Part shown: positions 1 to 9,341 of the stretch, piece after piece
Numbering within the stretch: position 1 is the first letter of the stretch
How the letters are laid out: every line of letters begins with the position of its first letter
DNA from: Bacteroides sp.
GTDB taxonomy: Bacteria; Bacteroidota; Bacteroidia; Bacteroidales; Bacteroidaceae
Direction: 5' to 3'
Length of the DNA: 64,000 bases
Assembly (NCBI GenBank): GCA_015060765.1
Contig: SUXW01000011.1
Coordinates: forward strand, 1 to 64,000
Made by a program: the position numbers and the translations under genes
Notes under the pieces: model-generated
Database searches by the model: none
The model's input: the letters and a program-made list of their open reading frames with translations, nothing else
What the model was told of the DNA's origin: nothing

Positions 1-2
1 TG

Positions 3-68
3 CCAATGAAAGACATAGATGGACAAAACACCGTTACTAAATCGTTACTGAAAGCGAATTTGATATAA
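3..68 (+). other. Open-frame tail entering from the left edge (uncertain)
   Basis: A frame is open from the window edge to a TAA at 66-68 and ends in residues SLLKANLI. It lies just before the tRNA-Ser-like fragment, where an integrase gene of an integrated element often ends. The visible 21 residues match no family I recognise, so this may simply be non-coding. Confidence 0.15.
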
Positions 69-102
69 GCAAGAACTTGATTTATACGAGGTTACGAGAG
101 TT

Positions 103-126
103 AGGTTCATAATCCTCTCTCTCCGC
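103..126 (+). repeat. 3' fragment of a tRNA-Ser gene, probable att remnant
   Basis: The bases AGGTTCATAATCCTC followed by TCTCTCC and GC look like the T-arm and 3' acceptor strand of a bacterial serine tRNA, whose genes typically end GGTTCGAATCCCTCTCTCTCCGC or similar. The matching 5' acceptor strand (GGAGAGA), D-arm and anticodon arm are absent from the preceding 100 bases, and the T-loop is altered, so this is not a functional tRNA. Integrative elements that use tRNA 3' ends leave such copies at one border. NBU2-type mobilisable units of Bacteroides are known to use tRNA-Ser. That this is an att site is an inference. Confidence 0.45.
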
Positions 127-131
127 GATAA

Positions 132-157
132 AAGGGAGTATGATTACTCCCTTTTTT
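132..157 (+). terminator. Rho-independent terminator after the tRNA-Ser fragment
   Basis: A perfect 9-bp inverted repeat (AAGGGAGTA at 132-140, TACTCCCTT at 145-153) with a 4-base loop is followed by a run of T. It lies just after the tRNA-Ser-like 3' end, where a tRNA gene terminator would sit. Confidence 0.75.
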
Positions 158-186
158 ATTTTTTAATTGAATATTAATTTACATAA

Positions 187-224
187 TAAAAGAGGCCAAC
201 TTTTTAAAGTCAGCCTCTTTTTAT
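187..224. terminator. Terminator of the arabinose/rpiB operon
   Basis: AGAGGC (191-196) pairs with GCCTCT (213-218), with an inner ACTTT/AAAGT stem. Runs of T flank the hairpin on both strands. It lies 17 bases beyond the rpiB stop and probably ends the long minus-strand operon. Confidence 0.7.
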
Positions 225-240
225 GTATAGCGATTAAAGA

Positions 241-675
241 TTATTTCACCGGCATTTTTTCAATGCGCGCCTGGTGGCGTCCGCCTTCAAAATCAGTATT
301 GAAAAATTCATCCATAATCTTGTTGGCCATGTCTTGGTCAATGAAACGTCCTGGCATTACCAGAATATTGGCATCGTTGTGCTGACGCGCGAGATGAGCA
401 ATCTCAGGAATCCAACAAAGTGCTGCACGAATACCCTGATGCTTGTTCAGCGTAATGCCTATTCCTTGTCCGCTTCCGCATACAGCAATACCCGGGTAAC
501 ATTCACCTGCTTCTACAGCTTCTGCCAACGGATGGGCATAGTCTGCATAGTCACAACTGTCTGCACTGTAGGTACCGAAATCCTTGAAGGTATATCCCTT
601 GGCTACCAACCAAGTCTTGATGTATTCCTTCAATTCGTATCCGGCATGATCGGATGCTAACCCAATCGTTTTCAT
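241..675 (-). CDS. rpiB: Ribose-5-phosphate isomerase B
   Basis: This 144-residue cytosolic enzyme interconverts ribose-5-phosphate and ribulose-5-phosphate. The RpiB/LacAB fold is shown by SDHAGYELK near the N-terminus, CGSGQGIG with Cys66 at the position of the catalytic cysteine, HNDAN near residue 100 and GGRHQ near the C-terminus. The length is normal for the family. Its ATG overlaps the transketolase stop by one base (TAATG), which suggests translational coupling. It is the last gene of the arabinose operon, where it would balance the pentose phosphates formed from xylulose-5-phosphate. Confidence 0.95.
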   Translation of the reverse strand: MKTIGLASDHAGYELKEYIKTWLVAKGYTFKDFGTYSADSCDYADYAHPLAEAVEAGECYPGIAVCGSGQGIGITLNKHQGIRAALCWIPEIAHLARQHNDANILVMPGRFIDQDMANKIMDEFFNTDFEGGRHQARIEKMPVK

Positions 676-2693
676 TAGAGCATTGCTTTTACTTGGTTAT
701 ACACATTTTCTGCAGTGAAGCCCAATTTTTCATCGAGCACTTTGTAAGGAGCCGAGAAACCGAAGCTTTCCAATCCCCATACCTTGCCTTCGTGAGCAGG
801 AACCAGACCTTGCAAGTTAACTGGCAAACCAGCTGTCAAACCGAATTTCTTGACACCTGCCGGCAATACTTCTTCTTGATAGCAAGAGCATTGGCTGCGG
901 AACAAACCTTCAGAAGGAACGCTGACGATACGGCACTTCACACCATCCTTACGGAGAAGCTCAGCACCGGCTACCAATGTAGAAACTTCAGAACCTGAAG
1001 CAACGAGGATAACATCTGCATTTTCATCCGAACCGGCTACGATATAAGCACCCTTGGCTGCTTGTGAGTAGTCGTTACCTGCTGGAAGGTCAGTAATGTT
1101 CTGACGTGACAAGATAAGAGCAGTAGGAGTGGCTGTGTTGGCCATAGCCAATGCCCAAGCTTCTGTCGTTTCCTTGGCATCTGCCGGACGGAGAACGAGG
1201 GTAGAGTTGTGGCCCTTGTGATTTTTCAGTTTTTCCATCAAGCGGATTTGTGCTTCTTGTTCTACCGGTTCATGAGTAGGACCGTCTTCACCAACACGGA
1301 ATGCATCGTGAGTCCAAATGAACTTAACAGGAAGTTCCATCAAAGCCGCCATACGTACGGCAGGTTTCATATAGTCAGAGAATACGAAGAAGGTACCACA
1401 AGCAGGGATAACACCTCCGTGAAGTGCCATACCGATACAACAGCAAGCCATAGTCAATTCAGCAACACCAGCTTGGAAGAAAGCACCGCTGAAATCGTCT
1501 TTAGTCAAAGCTTTGGTCTTTTTCAAGAAACCGTCGGTCTTATCTGAATTCGACAAGTCAGCCGAAGCACAAATCATGTTAGGTACTTGTTCTGCCAATG
1601 CAGAAAGACAAGCTGCTGATGCGTTACGGGTAGCATCGTTAGCCTTCTGTTCAACTTTTGACCAGTCGATTTGTGGAGCTTTGTTGGCAAACCAGTCAGC
1701 CTGTGCAGCAGCCTTTTCAGGATTAGCAGCAGCCCATGCTTCTTCTTCTGCATAACGTGCAGCACAGATTGCTTTCAATTCTTCTGCTCTCTTGGCATAA
1801 AGTTCCTTAACATCGTCAAAAATCTGGAACGGATTTTCAGGATCACCGCCTAAGTTTTTCACTGTGTTGATAAATGCATCACCACCGAGAGGAGCACCAT
1901 GAGTTTTACAGTTACGTTCGTACGAAGAACCGTCTGCTTTCAAAGCACCTTTACCCATGATACATTTACCGATAATCAATGTCGGTTTGCCTACAACGGC
2001 TTTTGCTGCTTCAATAGCCTTGCGGATTTCTACGGTATCATTACCATTGATTTCAATCACTTCCCAACCGAGGGCACGATACTTTGCAGCAGTGTCTTCG
2101 TTCATTACTTCAGCAGTTTCTGTGGAAAGTTGGATGTCATTGGAGTCATAGAACATGATGAGGTTGTCCAAACCAAGGACACCGGCAACGCGTGCAGCGC
2201 CTTGTGAAATTTCTTCCTGAACGCCACCATCAGAAATGTATGCATAGATGGTTTCTTTAGCGAAAGTAGGGTTGCCAGTTTGTGCAGCCAAGAACTTTGC
2301 AGCGATAGCAGCTCCCACAGCGAATGTATGTCCCTGACCGAGTGGGCCGGAAGTGTTTTCTACACCACGGGCTACTTCAAATTCCGGATGTCCGGTAGTA
2401 GGGGAGCCCCATTGACGAAGTTGTGCCAATTCTTCAAGACTATATTTACCGATAAGTGCCAATTGGGCATAAAGCATCGGAGCCATGTGGCCTGGGTCAA
2501 GATAGAAACGGTCACGACCTACCCATGTTGGGTTCTGTGGGTCGTAGTTAAGGTATTCTGAATAGAGTACATTGATAAAGTCTGCACCACCCATAGCACC
2601 GCCCGGGTGACCTGACTTAGCTTTCTCTACAGATGCAGCGGCAAGGATACGAATGTTATCCGCTGCGTGATTCATTACTTTTATATCATTCAT
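675..2693 (-). CDS. tkt: Transketolase
   Basis: This full-length 672-residue thiamine-diphosphate enzyme moves two-carbon units from xylulose-5-phosphate to aldose phosphates in the pentose phosphate pathway. The sequence shows HPGG at residues 29-32, the TPP site region SDGGVQEEIS at about 154-163 followed by LIMFYDSND, and the C-terminal pyrimidine-binding half with FSDYMKPAVRMAAL and VGEDGPTHEPVEQ. The first residue of the usual GDG motif is Ser here; from memory this is common in Bacteroides transketolases. It sits between the AraB-like kinase and rpiB and takes the xylulose-5-P formed by AraD. A separate promoter may lie just upstream. Confidence 0.95.
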   Translation of the reverse strand: MNDIKVMNHAADNIRILAAASVEKAKSGHPGGAMGGADFINVLYSEYLNYDPQNPTWVGRDRFYLDPGHMAPMLYAQLALIGKYSLEELAQLRQWGSPTTGHPEFEVARGVENTSGPLGQGHTFAVGAAIAAKFLAAQTGNPTFAKETIYAYISDGGVQEEISQGAARVAGVLGLDNLIMFYDSNDIQLSTETAEVMNEDTAAKYRALGWEVIEINGNDTVEIRKAIEAAKAVVGKPTLIIGKCIMGKGALKADGSSYERNCKTHGAPLGGDAFINTVKNLGGDPENPFQIFDDVKELYAKRAEELKAICAARYAEEEAWAAANPEKAAAQADWFANKAPQIDWSKVEQKANDATRNASAACLSALAEQVPNMICASADLSNSDKTDGFLKKTKALTKDDFSGAFFQAGVAELTMACCCIGMALHGGVIPACGTFFVFSDYMKPAVRMAALMELPVKFIWTHDAFRVGEDGPTHEPVEQEAQIRLMEKLKNHKGHNSTLVLRPADAKETTEAWALAMANTATPTALILSRQNITDLPAGNDYSQAAKGAYIVAGSDENADVILVASGSEVSTLVAGAELLRKDGVKCRIVSVPSEGLFRSQCSCYQEEVLPAGVKKFGLTAGLPVNLQGLVPAHEGKVWGLESFGFSAPYKVLDEKLGFTAENVYNQVKAML

Positions 2694-2718
2694 GTCTGAT
2701 AAAATTTGGTTTTGATTG

Positions 2719-2726
2719 CAAATATA
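2719..2726 (-). promoter_or_regulatory. Possible internal promoter (-7) before tkt
   Basis: The minus strand reads TATATTTG, a full match to the Bacteroidetes -7 TAnnTTTG, about 26 bases before the tkt start. No TTTG is found 19-21 bases further upstream, so this is a weak call. If real, tkt-rpiB could be expressed without arabinose. Confidence 0.35.
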
Positions 2727-2811
2727 GCTGAATAAATGTTACGATTCTTTGTTTCTTGTAACAAATACCTTTCTCCATGTTTCAGCAAATTGCAAGTTCG
2801 TTCTATTTTTC

Positions 2812-4416
2812 TTATTTCTTGCATTTAACCGCTATTTCTTCAATCGGAAGGGTAGCCTTGTAATTTTCAATGTAAGCATTGAAACCAGCTACTTCTTCTG
2901 CTGTAGGTGAAATTTCCACACCGGCTTCTCCTGCAAATACCTTTTCTTCCAGGTAATCGGCCAATGAAGCTTGTTCGGGGTTGTTCACCAGATAAGCAGC
3001 AAGCAGGGCGATACCCCATGCACCTCCTTCACCGGCTGTTTCCATGACAGAGATAGGAGAATTGAGTGCTGCAGCCAAGATGCGTTGTCCTACGCCTTGG
3101 GTTTTGAACAGACCACCGTGTCCGGTGATGCGGTCCACCTTGATCTTTTCTTCGTTGAAAAGTATATCGTTTCCAATCTTGAGGACACCGATAGATGCAT
3201 GCAGATGGGAACGCATGAAGTTGGCCAAATTGAACTTGTCATTAGCCGAACGGATAAACATAGGACGTCCTTCAGCCAAACCTACTACCGGTTCACCTGA
3301 AATGTAGTTGTATGCAATTAATCCACCGCAATCGGCATTGCCTTTTAAAGCATGGTTGTAAAGTTTTCCATAAACTTCATTCATGTCTACCGGAATACCC
3401 AGCAGTTCCTGGTATTCTTTGAACAGATTTACCCATGCATTAAGATCGGAAGTACAGTTATTGCAATGTACCATTGCTACAAGACTACCATCGGGAGTCG
3501 TTACCATGTCAATCATTTCGTAAGGTTTCGACAGGTCTTTTTCCAAAACAATCATGGAGAAAGAAGAGGTCCCGGCCGAAACATTACCTGTGCGTTGCTT
3601 GACAGCATTGGTTGCAACCATTCCGGTTCCGGCATCACCTTCCGGAGGACACACAGGAATGCCTGGTTTCAAATGTCCGGATACATCGAGACGTTTGGCA
3701 CCTTCCGGGGTCAGGAATCCGGCGTTTTCACCTGCTACAAGTACTTCGGGCAGAATATCGAGCAATTTCCAGTTGAATTTCTGAGGGGCAATCAATTGGT
3801 CGAATTTCTGAACCATTTCTGCTGAATAGGTCTTTGTTTCAGGATCGACAGGAATCATACCCGATGCATCACCTACTCCAAGCACTCTTTTGCCTGTAAT
3901 CTGCCAATGAATGAATCCGGCTAACGTAGTCAGGAAGTTGATGTCCTTCACATGTTCTTCATGATCCAATATGGCTTGATAAAGGTGTGATATACTCCAT
4001 CTCAACGGAATGTTGTATACAAACAGTTCGGAAAGTTCTGCGGCAGCCTTACCGGTATTGGTATTTCTCCAGGTGCGGAAGGGAACCAGGATTTCTTCTT
4101 TTTCATTGAAAGCCATATATCCGTGCATCATGGCACTGATACCAATGGCAGCCAAAGTTTCTATCTCTGTATCATACAATTCCTTCACATTGGCGCGAAG
4201 GTCGGCATAACAGTCTTGTAAGCCATACCAAATAGCTTCTACACTGTATGTCCAAAGTCCGTCCACCAATTGATTTTCCCAAGTGTGACTACCTTGGGCT
4301 ATAGGCTTGTTGTTCTCATCAATGAGAACGGCCTTGATTCGAGTAGAGCCAAACTCGATACCGAGTATGGCTTTACCTGAATCTATCGTTGATTTGGCGT
4401 TTAAATTCATCTTCAA
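2812..4416 (-). CDS. araB: FGGY-family kinase, probable L-ribulokinase
   Basis: The 534-residue protein is a sugar kinase of the FGGY/ASKHA superfamily. It begins with the phosphate-1 loop LGIEFGSTRIKAVLID (residues 18-33) and has PPEGDAGTGMVATNAV, NVSAGTSSFSMIV and the late adenosine-site region RITGHGGLFKTQGVGQ. It should phosphorylate L-ribulose to L-ribulose-5-phosphate between AraA and AraD. The sequence differs from the classical E. coli AraB, so the substrate rests on its place directly after araA (21 bases) in an arabinose operon. Similar Bacteroides proteins are often annotated only as a carbohydrate kinase. Confidence 0.85.
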   Translation of the reverse strand: MKMNLNAKSTIDSGKAILGIEFGSTRIKAVLIDENNKPIAQGSHTWENQLVDGLWTYSVEAIWYGLQDCYADLRANVKELYDTEIETLAAIGISAMMHGYMAFNEKEEILVPFRTWRNTNTGKAAAELSELFVYNIPLRWSISHLYQAILDHEEHVKDINFLTTLAGFIHWQITGKRVLGVGDASGMIPVDPETKTYSAEMVQKFDQLIAPQKFNWKLLDILPEVLVAGENAGFLTPEGAKRLDVSGHLKPGIPVCPPEGDAGTGMVATNAVKQRTGNVSAGTSSFSMIVLEKDLSKPYEMIDMVTTPDGSLVAMVHCNNCTSDLNAWVNLFKEYQELLGIPVDMNEVYGKLYNHALKGNADCGGLIAYNYISGEPVVGLAEGRPMFIRSANDKFNLANFMRSHLHASIGVLKIGNDILFNEEKIKVDRITGHGGLFKTQGVGQRILAAALNSPISVMETAGEGGAWGIALLAAYLVNNPEQASLADYLEEKVFAGEAGVEISPTAEEVAGFNAYIENYKATLPIEEIAVKCKK

Positions 4417-4437
4417 ATCAATTTTTGAGTTTTACAT

Positions 4438-5979
4438 TTAGCAGAGTGCTTTGTTCAGCATGTAGTACACTTCATTCATGCGCAATTCTTTCTTGAAATC
4501 GCACAAGTTGGTGTCCTTGTTAATCTTCAAGTATTCAAGACCCATTATTTCTGCGAAATCTTCCCAATATTCTTCTGTAATGTCATAAGAGAATGCGCTA
4601 TGGTGTGTACCACCTGCAAGAATCCATGCTGTGGCACCGATTTCGAATGTTGGTTGTGGAATCCAGAGTGCAGATGCTACAGGCAGATTAGGCATCGGCT
4701 TGGGTTCGATACATTCAACTTCTTGAGAAATGAGACGGAAACGATTGCCGAGGTCAACAACAGTAGCCTTGATACCACGACCTACCTTGGAAGTGAATAC
4801 GAGGCGTGCAGTCTGTTGCTTGCGGATACCGATACCGAGGAAGTGAACTTCGAGCTTGGGCTTGTCTGTTGCAATAAGCGGACAAACTTCGAGCATGTGG
4901 CTCTGGAGACAAGATGAACTGTCACCGGCGAAGTTAAGGGTGTAGTCTTCCAGGAATGAACATCCCTTAGGCATACCTTGTTGGATAGCCCAAACTGTGC
5001 GATAGAGACAAGCAGTCTTCCAGTCGCCTTCTCCACCAAAACCGTAACCTTCGGCCATGAGGCGTTGGGAAGCAAGACCCGGAATTTGGTCAAAGCCTAC
5101 GAAATCTGGAGCATCGATATCAGCGTCACCAAGGTCATCAAAGTTGGTTGTGAAAGCAGTAGCGCCTTCATCTACCAATACGCGGCGCAGTGCGATTTCA
5201 GCTTTGGCTGCATTTCTTACCTTTTCCCAATATACTTCTTCACCGCTTTCATCAATCTTGATTTCATACAGTTTCTTGTATTCTTCCACAAGTGCATCTA
5301 CTTCTGCATCTGTTACCTTCTTGAAATATTCCATCAGTGAAGAAACAGGGTAGTAGTCTACGTGGTATCCCATGCGTTGTTCAAATTCTACGCGGTCACC
5401 ATCGGTTACAGCCACATTGTTCATGTTCATACCGAACATCAAACAACGTACGTTCTTGGCATCAGCTACACCGGCAGCTACGCGTGCCCAAACAGCGATC
5501 TTCTTTTGTACTTCTTCGTTTTTCCAATAACCGCTCACTACCTTGCGTGGAACTCGCATACGAGTGCAAATATGACCAAATTCAATATCACCGTGAGCCG
5601 ATTGGTTGAGGTTCATGAAGTCCATGTTGATGGTTTCCCATGGAATCTCGGCGTTGTATTGGGTATGGAAGTGGAGAAGTGGCTTCTGCAATGCTTGAAG
5701 AGCTTTAATCCACATTTTTGCTGGTGAGAAAGTATGCATCCAAGTGATGATACCAACACATTTTTCATCGTTGTTGGCAGCTTTCATTACCGCTTCTGCT
5801 TCCTTGGAAGAGTTTGCTGTTCCTTTGTAGACTACTTTAATAGGGATGATACCGCTATTGTTGAGTCCGTCAACCATTTCTTTTGAATGACCGTCTACTG
5901 CTACGACTGCGTCACCACCGTAAAGAAGCTGAGCTCCTGTTACGAACCACACTTCAAATTGTTCAAATGCTTTTTCCAT
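4438..5979 (-). CDS. araA: L-arabinose isomerase
   Basis: This 513-residue enzyme converts L-arabinose to L-ribulose using a divalent metal. Hallmarks are FEVWFVTGAQLLYG at the N-terminus, WMHTFSPAKMWI at residues 80-91, HFHTQYNAEIPW, GFGGEGDWKTA carrying a metal-ligand Glu, and GTHHSAFS near the C-terminus with the second histidine ligand region. The length agrees with the E. coli enzyme (about 500). It lies 26 bases after araD and 21 before the kinase in one transcription unit. Confidence 0.97.
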   Translation of the reverse strand: MEKAFEQFEVWFVTGAQLLYGGDAVVAVDGHSKEMVDGLNNSGIIPIKVVYKGTANSSKEAEAVMKAANNDEKCVGIITWMHTFSPAKMWIKALQALQKPLLHFHTQYNAEIPWETINMDFMNLNQSAHGDIEFGHICTRMRVPRKVVSGYWKNEEVQKKIAVWARVAAGVADAKNVRCLMFGMNMNNVAVTDGDRVEFEQRMGYHVDYYPVSSLMEYFKKVTDAEVDALVEEYKKLYEIKIDESGEEVYWEKVRNAAKAEIALRRVLVDEGATAFTTNFDDLGDADIDAPDFVGFDQIPGLASQRLMAEGYGFGGEGDWKTACLYRTVWAIQQGMPKGCSFLEDYTLNFAGDSSSCLQSHMLEVCPLIATDKPKLEVHFLGIGIRKQQTARLVFTSKVGRGIKATVVDLGNRFRLISQEVECIEPKPMPNLPVASALWIPQPTFEIGATAWILAGGTHHSAFSYDITEEYWEDFAEIMGLEYLKINKDTNLCDFKKELRMNEVYYMLNKALC

Positions 5980-6005
5980 AATCTTATCTTATCAAATGGT
6001 TAATA

Positions 6006-6692
6006 TTATTTTTGTCCATAATAGGCATTGGGACCATGCTTGCGGCTGAAATGCTTTTCTACCAGCAACTGGTTCATGGTCAGATTGGGGTTTACTGCAT
6101 AGGCTATGCTGGCCATCTTGGCCACTTGCTCCATAACTACTGCATTGTGAACGGCATCGTGTGCATCCTTACCCCATGAGAACGGTCCGTGGTTCTTTAC
6201 CAACACACCGGGTGTATGAACAGGATTCATGCCAATGAATCTCTTCACAATGACATTACCTGTTTCCAGTTCATAGGCACCTTCCACTTCTTCCTTCGTC
6301 ATACTTTCGGTACATGGAATGTCCTTGTAGAAATAGTCGGCATGAGTTGTTCCAATATTCGGAATGTCACATCCGGCTTGTGCCCATGCGGTAGCATAGG
6401 TGGAGTGGGTATGTACCACACCACCGATTTCGGGGAATGCTTTATACAGAACAAGGTGTGTAGGAGTATCCGATGAAGGGCGGAGGTTGCCTTCCACTAC
6501 GTTGCCTTCCAAATCGACAACGACCATGTCTTCTGCTTTCATGTCATCGTAAGATACACCACTGGGCTTGATGACAACCAGGCCGGTCTCACGGTCGATG
6601 GCCGAAACGTTTCCCCATGTGAATATAACAAGTCCATGCTTTACCAAATCAAGATTGGCATGGAATACTTTTTCTTTTAATGCTTCTAACAT
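6006..6692 (-). CDS. araD: L-ribulose-5-phosphate 4-epimerase
   Basis: This class II aldolase-fold enzyme (228 residues) inverts C4 of L-ribulose-5-phosphate to give D-xylulose-5-phosphate. Visible features are TWGNVSAID (25-33), [11 protein letters not shown] (41-51), SSDTPTHL, the zinc-binding pair in [14 protein letters not shown] (about 92-105), [12 protein letters not shown] and NHGPFSWG with the third zinc histidine. It begins five bases after the araR stop and feeds transketolase further along the operon. Confidence 0.96.
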   Translation of the reverse strand: MLEALKEKVFHANLDLVKHGLVIFTWGNVSAIDRETGLVVIKPSGVSYDDMKAEDMVVVDLEGNVVEGNLRPSSDTPTHLVLYKAFPEIGGVVHTHSTYATAWAQAGCDIPNIGTTHADYFYKDIPCTESMTKEEVEGAYELETGNVIVKRFIGMNPVHTPGVLVKNHGPFSWGKDAHDAVHNAVVMEQVAKMASIAYAVNPNLTMNQLLVEKHFSRKHGPNAYYGQK

Positions 6693-6697
6693 AATTC

Positions 6698-7375
6698 TTA
6701 TAATTTAAATTTAGGATCTTTCAAGTAGGCCTTATCGTTGAATTTATAAAGGAAAGCCCCTCTTTTGGATCCAGTCTTGTCTATATGCTCCGTCTTTTCT
6801 ATGAAATCCATGGTGGCGACTCTCTTGCGGAAGTTCCGCTTGTCTATTGGTTCTCCATAAATGGCTTCGTACAAGTTCTGCAGTTGAGTGAGTGTAAACA
6901 ACTCGGGCAGTAGGTTGAATCCGATAGGATGGTCGGATGCTTGATGTTTCATCAGTTCACGTGCCTTGGCTATCATCTCCGGATGGTCGAATATCAATTC
7001 CGGAAGCTGGTCAATCTTTATCCAATGGGCATTGTGCTGTTGGACTAACTCCCGATCGTATTCATTGACATTGATGAGTGCATAATAGGCTACAGAGATG
7101 ACTCTTTCTCCCGGATCTCTATCAATCCGTCCGAATGCACCTACTTGTTGCATGTATACATCATTCAGTCCTGTCAGTTCGCTCAATACCCGCTTGGCGG
7201 CATCGTCAATGCTTTCCTCTTCTTGTACAAATCCACCCATCAAAGACCATTCGCCCATAGCCGGTTCAAAGTTCCGTTTCAACAGGAGGAGCTTGAGCTC
7301 CCCCTTGTCGAAACCGAATATGATACAGTCTACCGACACATAGAATTTCGGATTTATATTGTAATAGGTGGTCAT
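6698..7375 (-). CDS. araR: NUDIX-family transcriptional regulator AraR
   Basis: The 225-residue protein has an N-terminal NUDIX fold (about residues 10-140) and a C-terminal winged helix (about 145-225) that includes [14 protein letters not shown] and NFRKRV. The NUDIX box region [20 protein letters not shown] keeps the fold but lacks the full REUxEE catalytic signature, as expected of a ligand sensor rather than a hydrolase. Bacteroides AraR of this architecture is known to repress arabinose genes and to release DNA on binding L-arabinose. The gene is inside the operon between the transporter and araD, so it is probably autoregulated. A candidate operator lies at 10604-10620. Confidence 0.9.
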   Translation of the reverse strand: MTTYYNINPKFYVSVDCIIFGFDKGELKLLLLKRNFEPAMGEWSLMGGFVQEEESIDDAAKRVLSELTGLNDVYMQQVGAFGRIDRDPGERVISVAYYALINVNEYDRELVQQHNAHWIKIDQLPELIFDHPEMIAKARELMKHQASDHPIGFNLLPELFTLTQLQNLYEAIYGEPIDKRNFRKRVATMDFIEKTEHIDKTGSKRGAFLYKFNDKAYLKDPKFKL

Positions 7376-7392
7376 TATTAATTATCGTTAAA

Positions 7393-9312
7393 TTACCAGA
7401 GGCAGATATAAAGGATAGCGGTAATCACACAGATACCGATTGTACCATAAGTATATCCTCTAGTTGTTGCAAACAAATCCAAGTTGATTGGCAATGCCTT
7501 CGGATCTTTCTTGTTATCCAAAGAGTTGCTGTAGAGCCATACGGCATTACAGCCTACCAATACACCAAAGAAGATGAATGCTTGGAAACCGATGTCGTTC
7601 AAATATGCTGTCCATTCAGTAGAGTTGCCCATTAATGTAACAACCAAGCCCAAAATTACAAAGAATGCACCTGTACATCCAATCGTTTTTGCCCACATCA
7701 ACATCTGTTTCTTATCTGCATCCGAAATGGCTTCAGCACTTACATACTTCTTGTCCATATAAGATATCAGGATGAAGATGCTTACAAGGATAATGAAGAT
7801 ATAACCGGCACGAAGCTGGAAGGCTACATCAGGCAAACAGATCTTGAAGATAACACCCATCGGGATGGTCAGGATAGATGTCCAGATAGCTGCTGTTGCA
7901 GAAGCACGTTTCCACAAAAGACCGAGACCGAATACAGTGATGATACCCGGATAAATGAAACCGGAATATTCCTGAATGTATTGGAATGCTTGGTCGAGTC
8001 CGCCGAGCAAAGGCTTTACTGCTACTGCAGCGATAATCAAAGCTGAAAGAGCTGTGATACGGCCTACATTAACCAATTTCTTGTCAGAGGCTTCTTTGTT
8101 GATATACTTCTTGTAGATGTCCATGGTAAACAGGGTAGAAGTAGAGTTGAACATGGAGGCCAAAGAAGAAATGATGGCAGCAGTAAGAGCAGCAAATGAA
8201 AGTCCCTTGATACCAGTTGGGGTAAAGTTACGGATCAACCAAGGATAAGCATCGTCCGAACGGTTGATGGCTCCTTGCAAGTCAAAGCTGGTGAATGTTT
8301 CCGGATTCTGCATGATATAGTATGCACAGATACCAGGAACCACAACGATGAACGGAATCAGAATCTTCAGGAAACCTGCGAAAATCAAACCTTTCTTTGC
8401 TTCGTCGATACTCTTGGCAGCAAGACCTTTCTGGATGATGTATTGGTTGAAACCCCAATAACCCAAGTTAGTCAACCATACACCACCAACAACCGCTACA
8501 ATACCCGGTACATTGGCATAAGCAGCTGGGTCATGAGATTCTTGGATAATCAAGTGGAAGTGCGGGTCGGTAGCGTGTTCGCCGGTTGTTAAATCGTTGA
8601 AGATTTGTGCAAAGGCACCCAAGGCATCTGTACCCAGAACTTCACCCATAGCACTTAGAGCGACGAAAGCTGTAATCAAACCACCACCGATGAGGAAAGT
8701 TACCTGCATAACGTCTGTCCAAGCTACAGAAGCCAAACCGCCATAGATGGAATATATACCTGCAATGACAAACAAACCGATGATGATGAGCATCTGCATC
8801 GAGATTTCAAATCCCATGAAGCTGACCATTACACCTTGTACACCCAAAATCTGTTCGATGGCCAAAGCACCCAACCATGCTACGGAAGTCAGGTTCACAA
8901 ATACATAAAGGAACAACCAGAGAATAGAGAATGCAAGACCTACCCCTCCGTTGTATCGTTCATACAAGAACTGGGGAATAGTGAAGATCTTACGGTCAAT
9001 CATAATAGGAAGTAGGAACTTACCTACAACAATCAAAGTAACGGCTGCCATGATTTCGTATGCAGCGATAGCAATACCGTCGGCATAACCTGTACCCGAC
9101 ATACCGATAAACTGTTCTGCCGAAATGTTGGCAGCAATCAATGAAGCACCTACGGCCCACCATGTCAAAGTGTTACCGGCCAAAAAGTAATCGCTGGCGC
9201 TCTTTCCTTTACCGTCCTTGTCGCGGCTGAGGAACAGACCGAGGGAGACTAAGACTACGATATAAATACCAAAGATGATAAAATCAATGGTTTCAAATCC
9301 TGATGAACTCAT
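7393..9312 (-). CDS. Sodium/solute symporter (SSS family), probable arabinose transporter
   Basis: This 639-residue inner-membrane protein belongs to the SGLT-like SSS family. It has about 14 hydrophobic segments, the early motif ASDYFLAGNTLTWWAVGAS, SLIAANISAEQFIGMSG, IYSIYGGLASVAWTDVMQ and ALTAAIISSLASMFNSTSTL carrying the Na+-site Ser/Thr region. It sits between the secreted mutarotase and araR, so sodium-driven uptake of L-arabinose is the likely role. The substrate is inferred from context; galactose or xylose cannot be excluded. Confidence 0.88.
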   Translation of the reverse strand: MSSSGFETIDFIIFGIYIVVLVSLGLFLSRDKDGKGKSASDYFLAGNTLTWWAVGASLIAANISAEQFIGMSGTGYADGIAIAAYEIMAAVTLIVVGKFLLPIMIDRKIFTIPQFLYERYNGGVGLAFSILWLFLYVFVNLTSVAWLGALAIEQILGVQGVMVSFMGFEISMQMLIIIGLFVIAGIYSIYGGLASVAWTDVMQVTFLIGGGLITAFVALSAMGEVLGTDALGAFAQIFNDLTTGEHATDPHFHLIIQESHDPAAYANVPGIVAVVGGVWLTNLGYWGFNQYIIQKGLAAKSIDEAKKGLIFAGFLKILIPFIVVVPGICAYYIMQNPETFTSFDLQGAINRSDDAYPWLIRNFTPTGIKGLSFAALTAAIISSLASMFNSTSTLFTMDIYKKYINKEASDKKLVNVGRITALSALIIAAVAVKPLLGGLDQAFQYIQEYSGFIYPGIITVFGLGLLWKRASATAAIWTSILTIPMGVIFKICLPDVAFQLRAGYIFIILVSIFILISYMDKKYVSAEAISDADKKQMLMWAKTIGCTGAFFVILGLVVTLMGNSTEWTAYLNDIGFQAFIFFGVLVGCNAVWLYSNSLDNKKDPKALPINLDLFATTRGYTYGTIGICVITAILYICLW

Positions 9313-9341
9313 TTTAATTCGTATTATTTAAAGTTAGACAA

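Noticed and set aside
40-126. A complete tRNA gene at the left edge
   Set aside because: The 5' acceptor strand, D-arm and anticodon stem cannot be formed; only the 3' end resembles tRNA-Ser.
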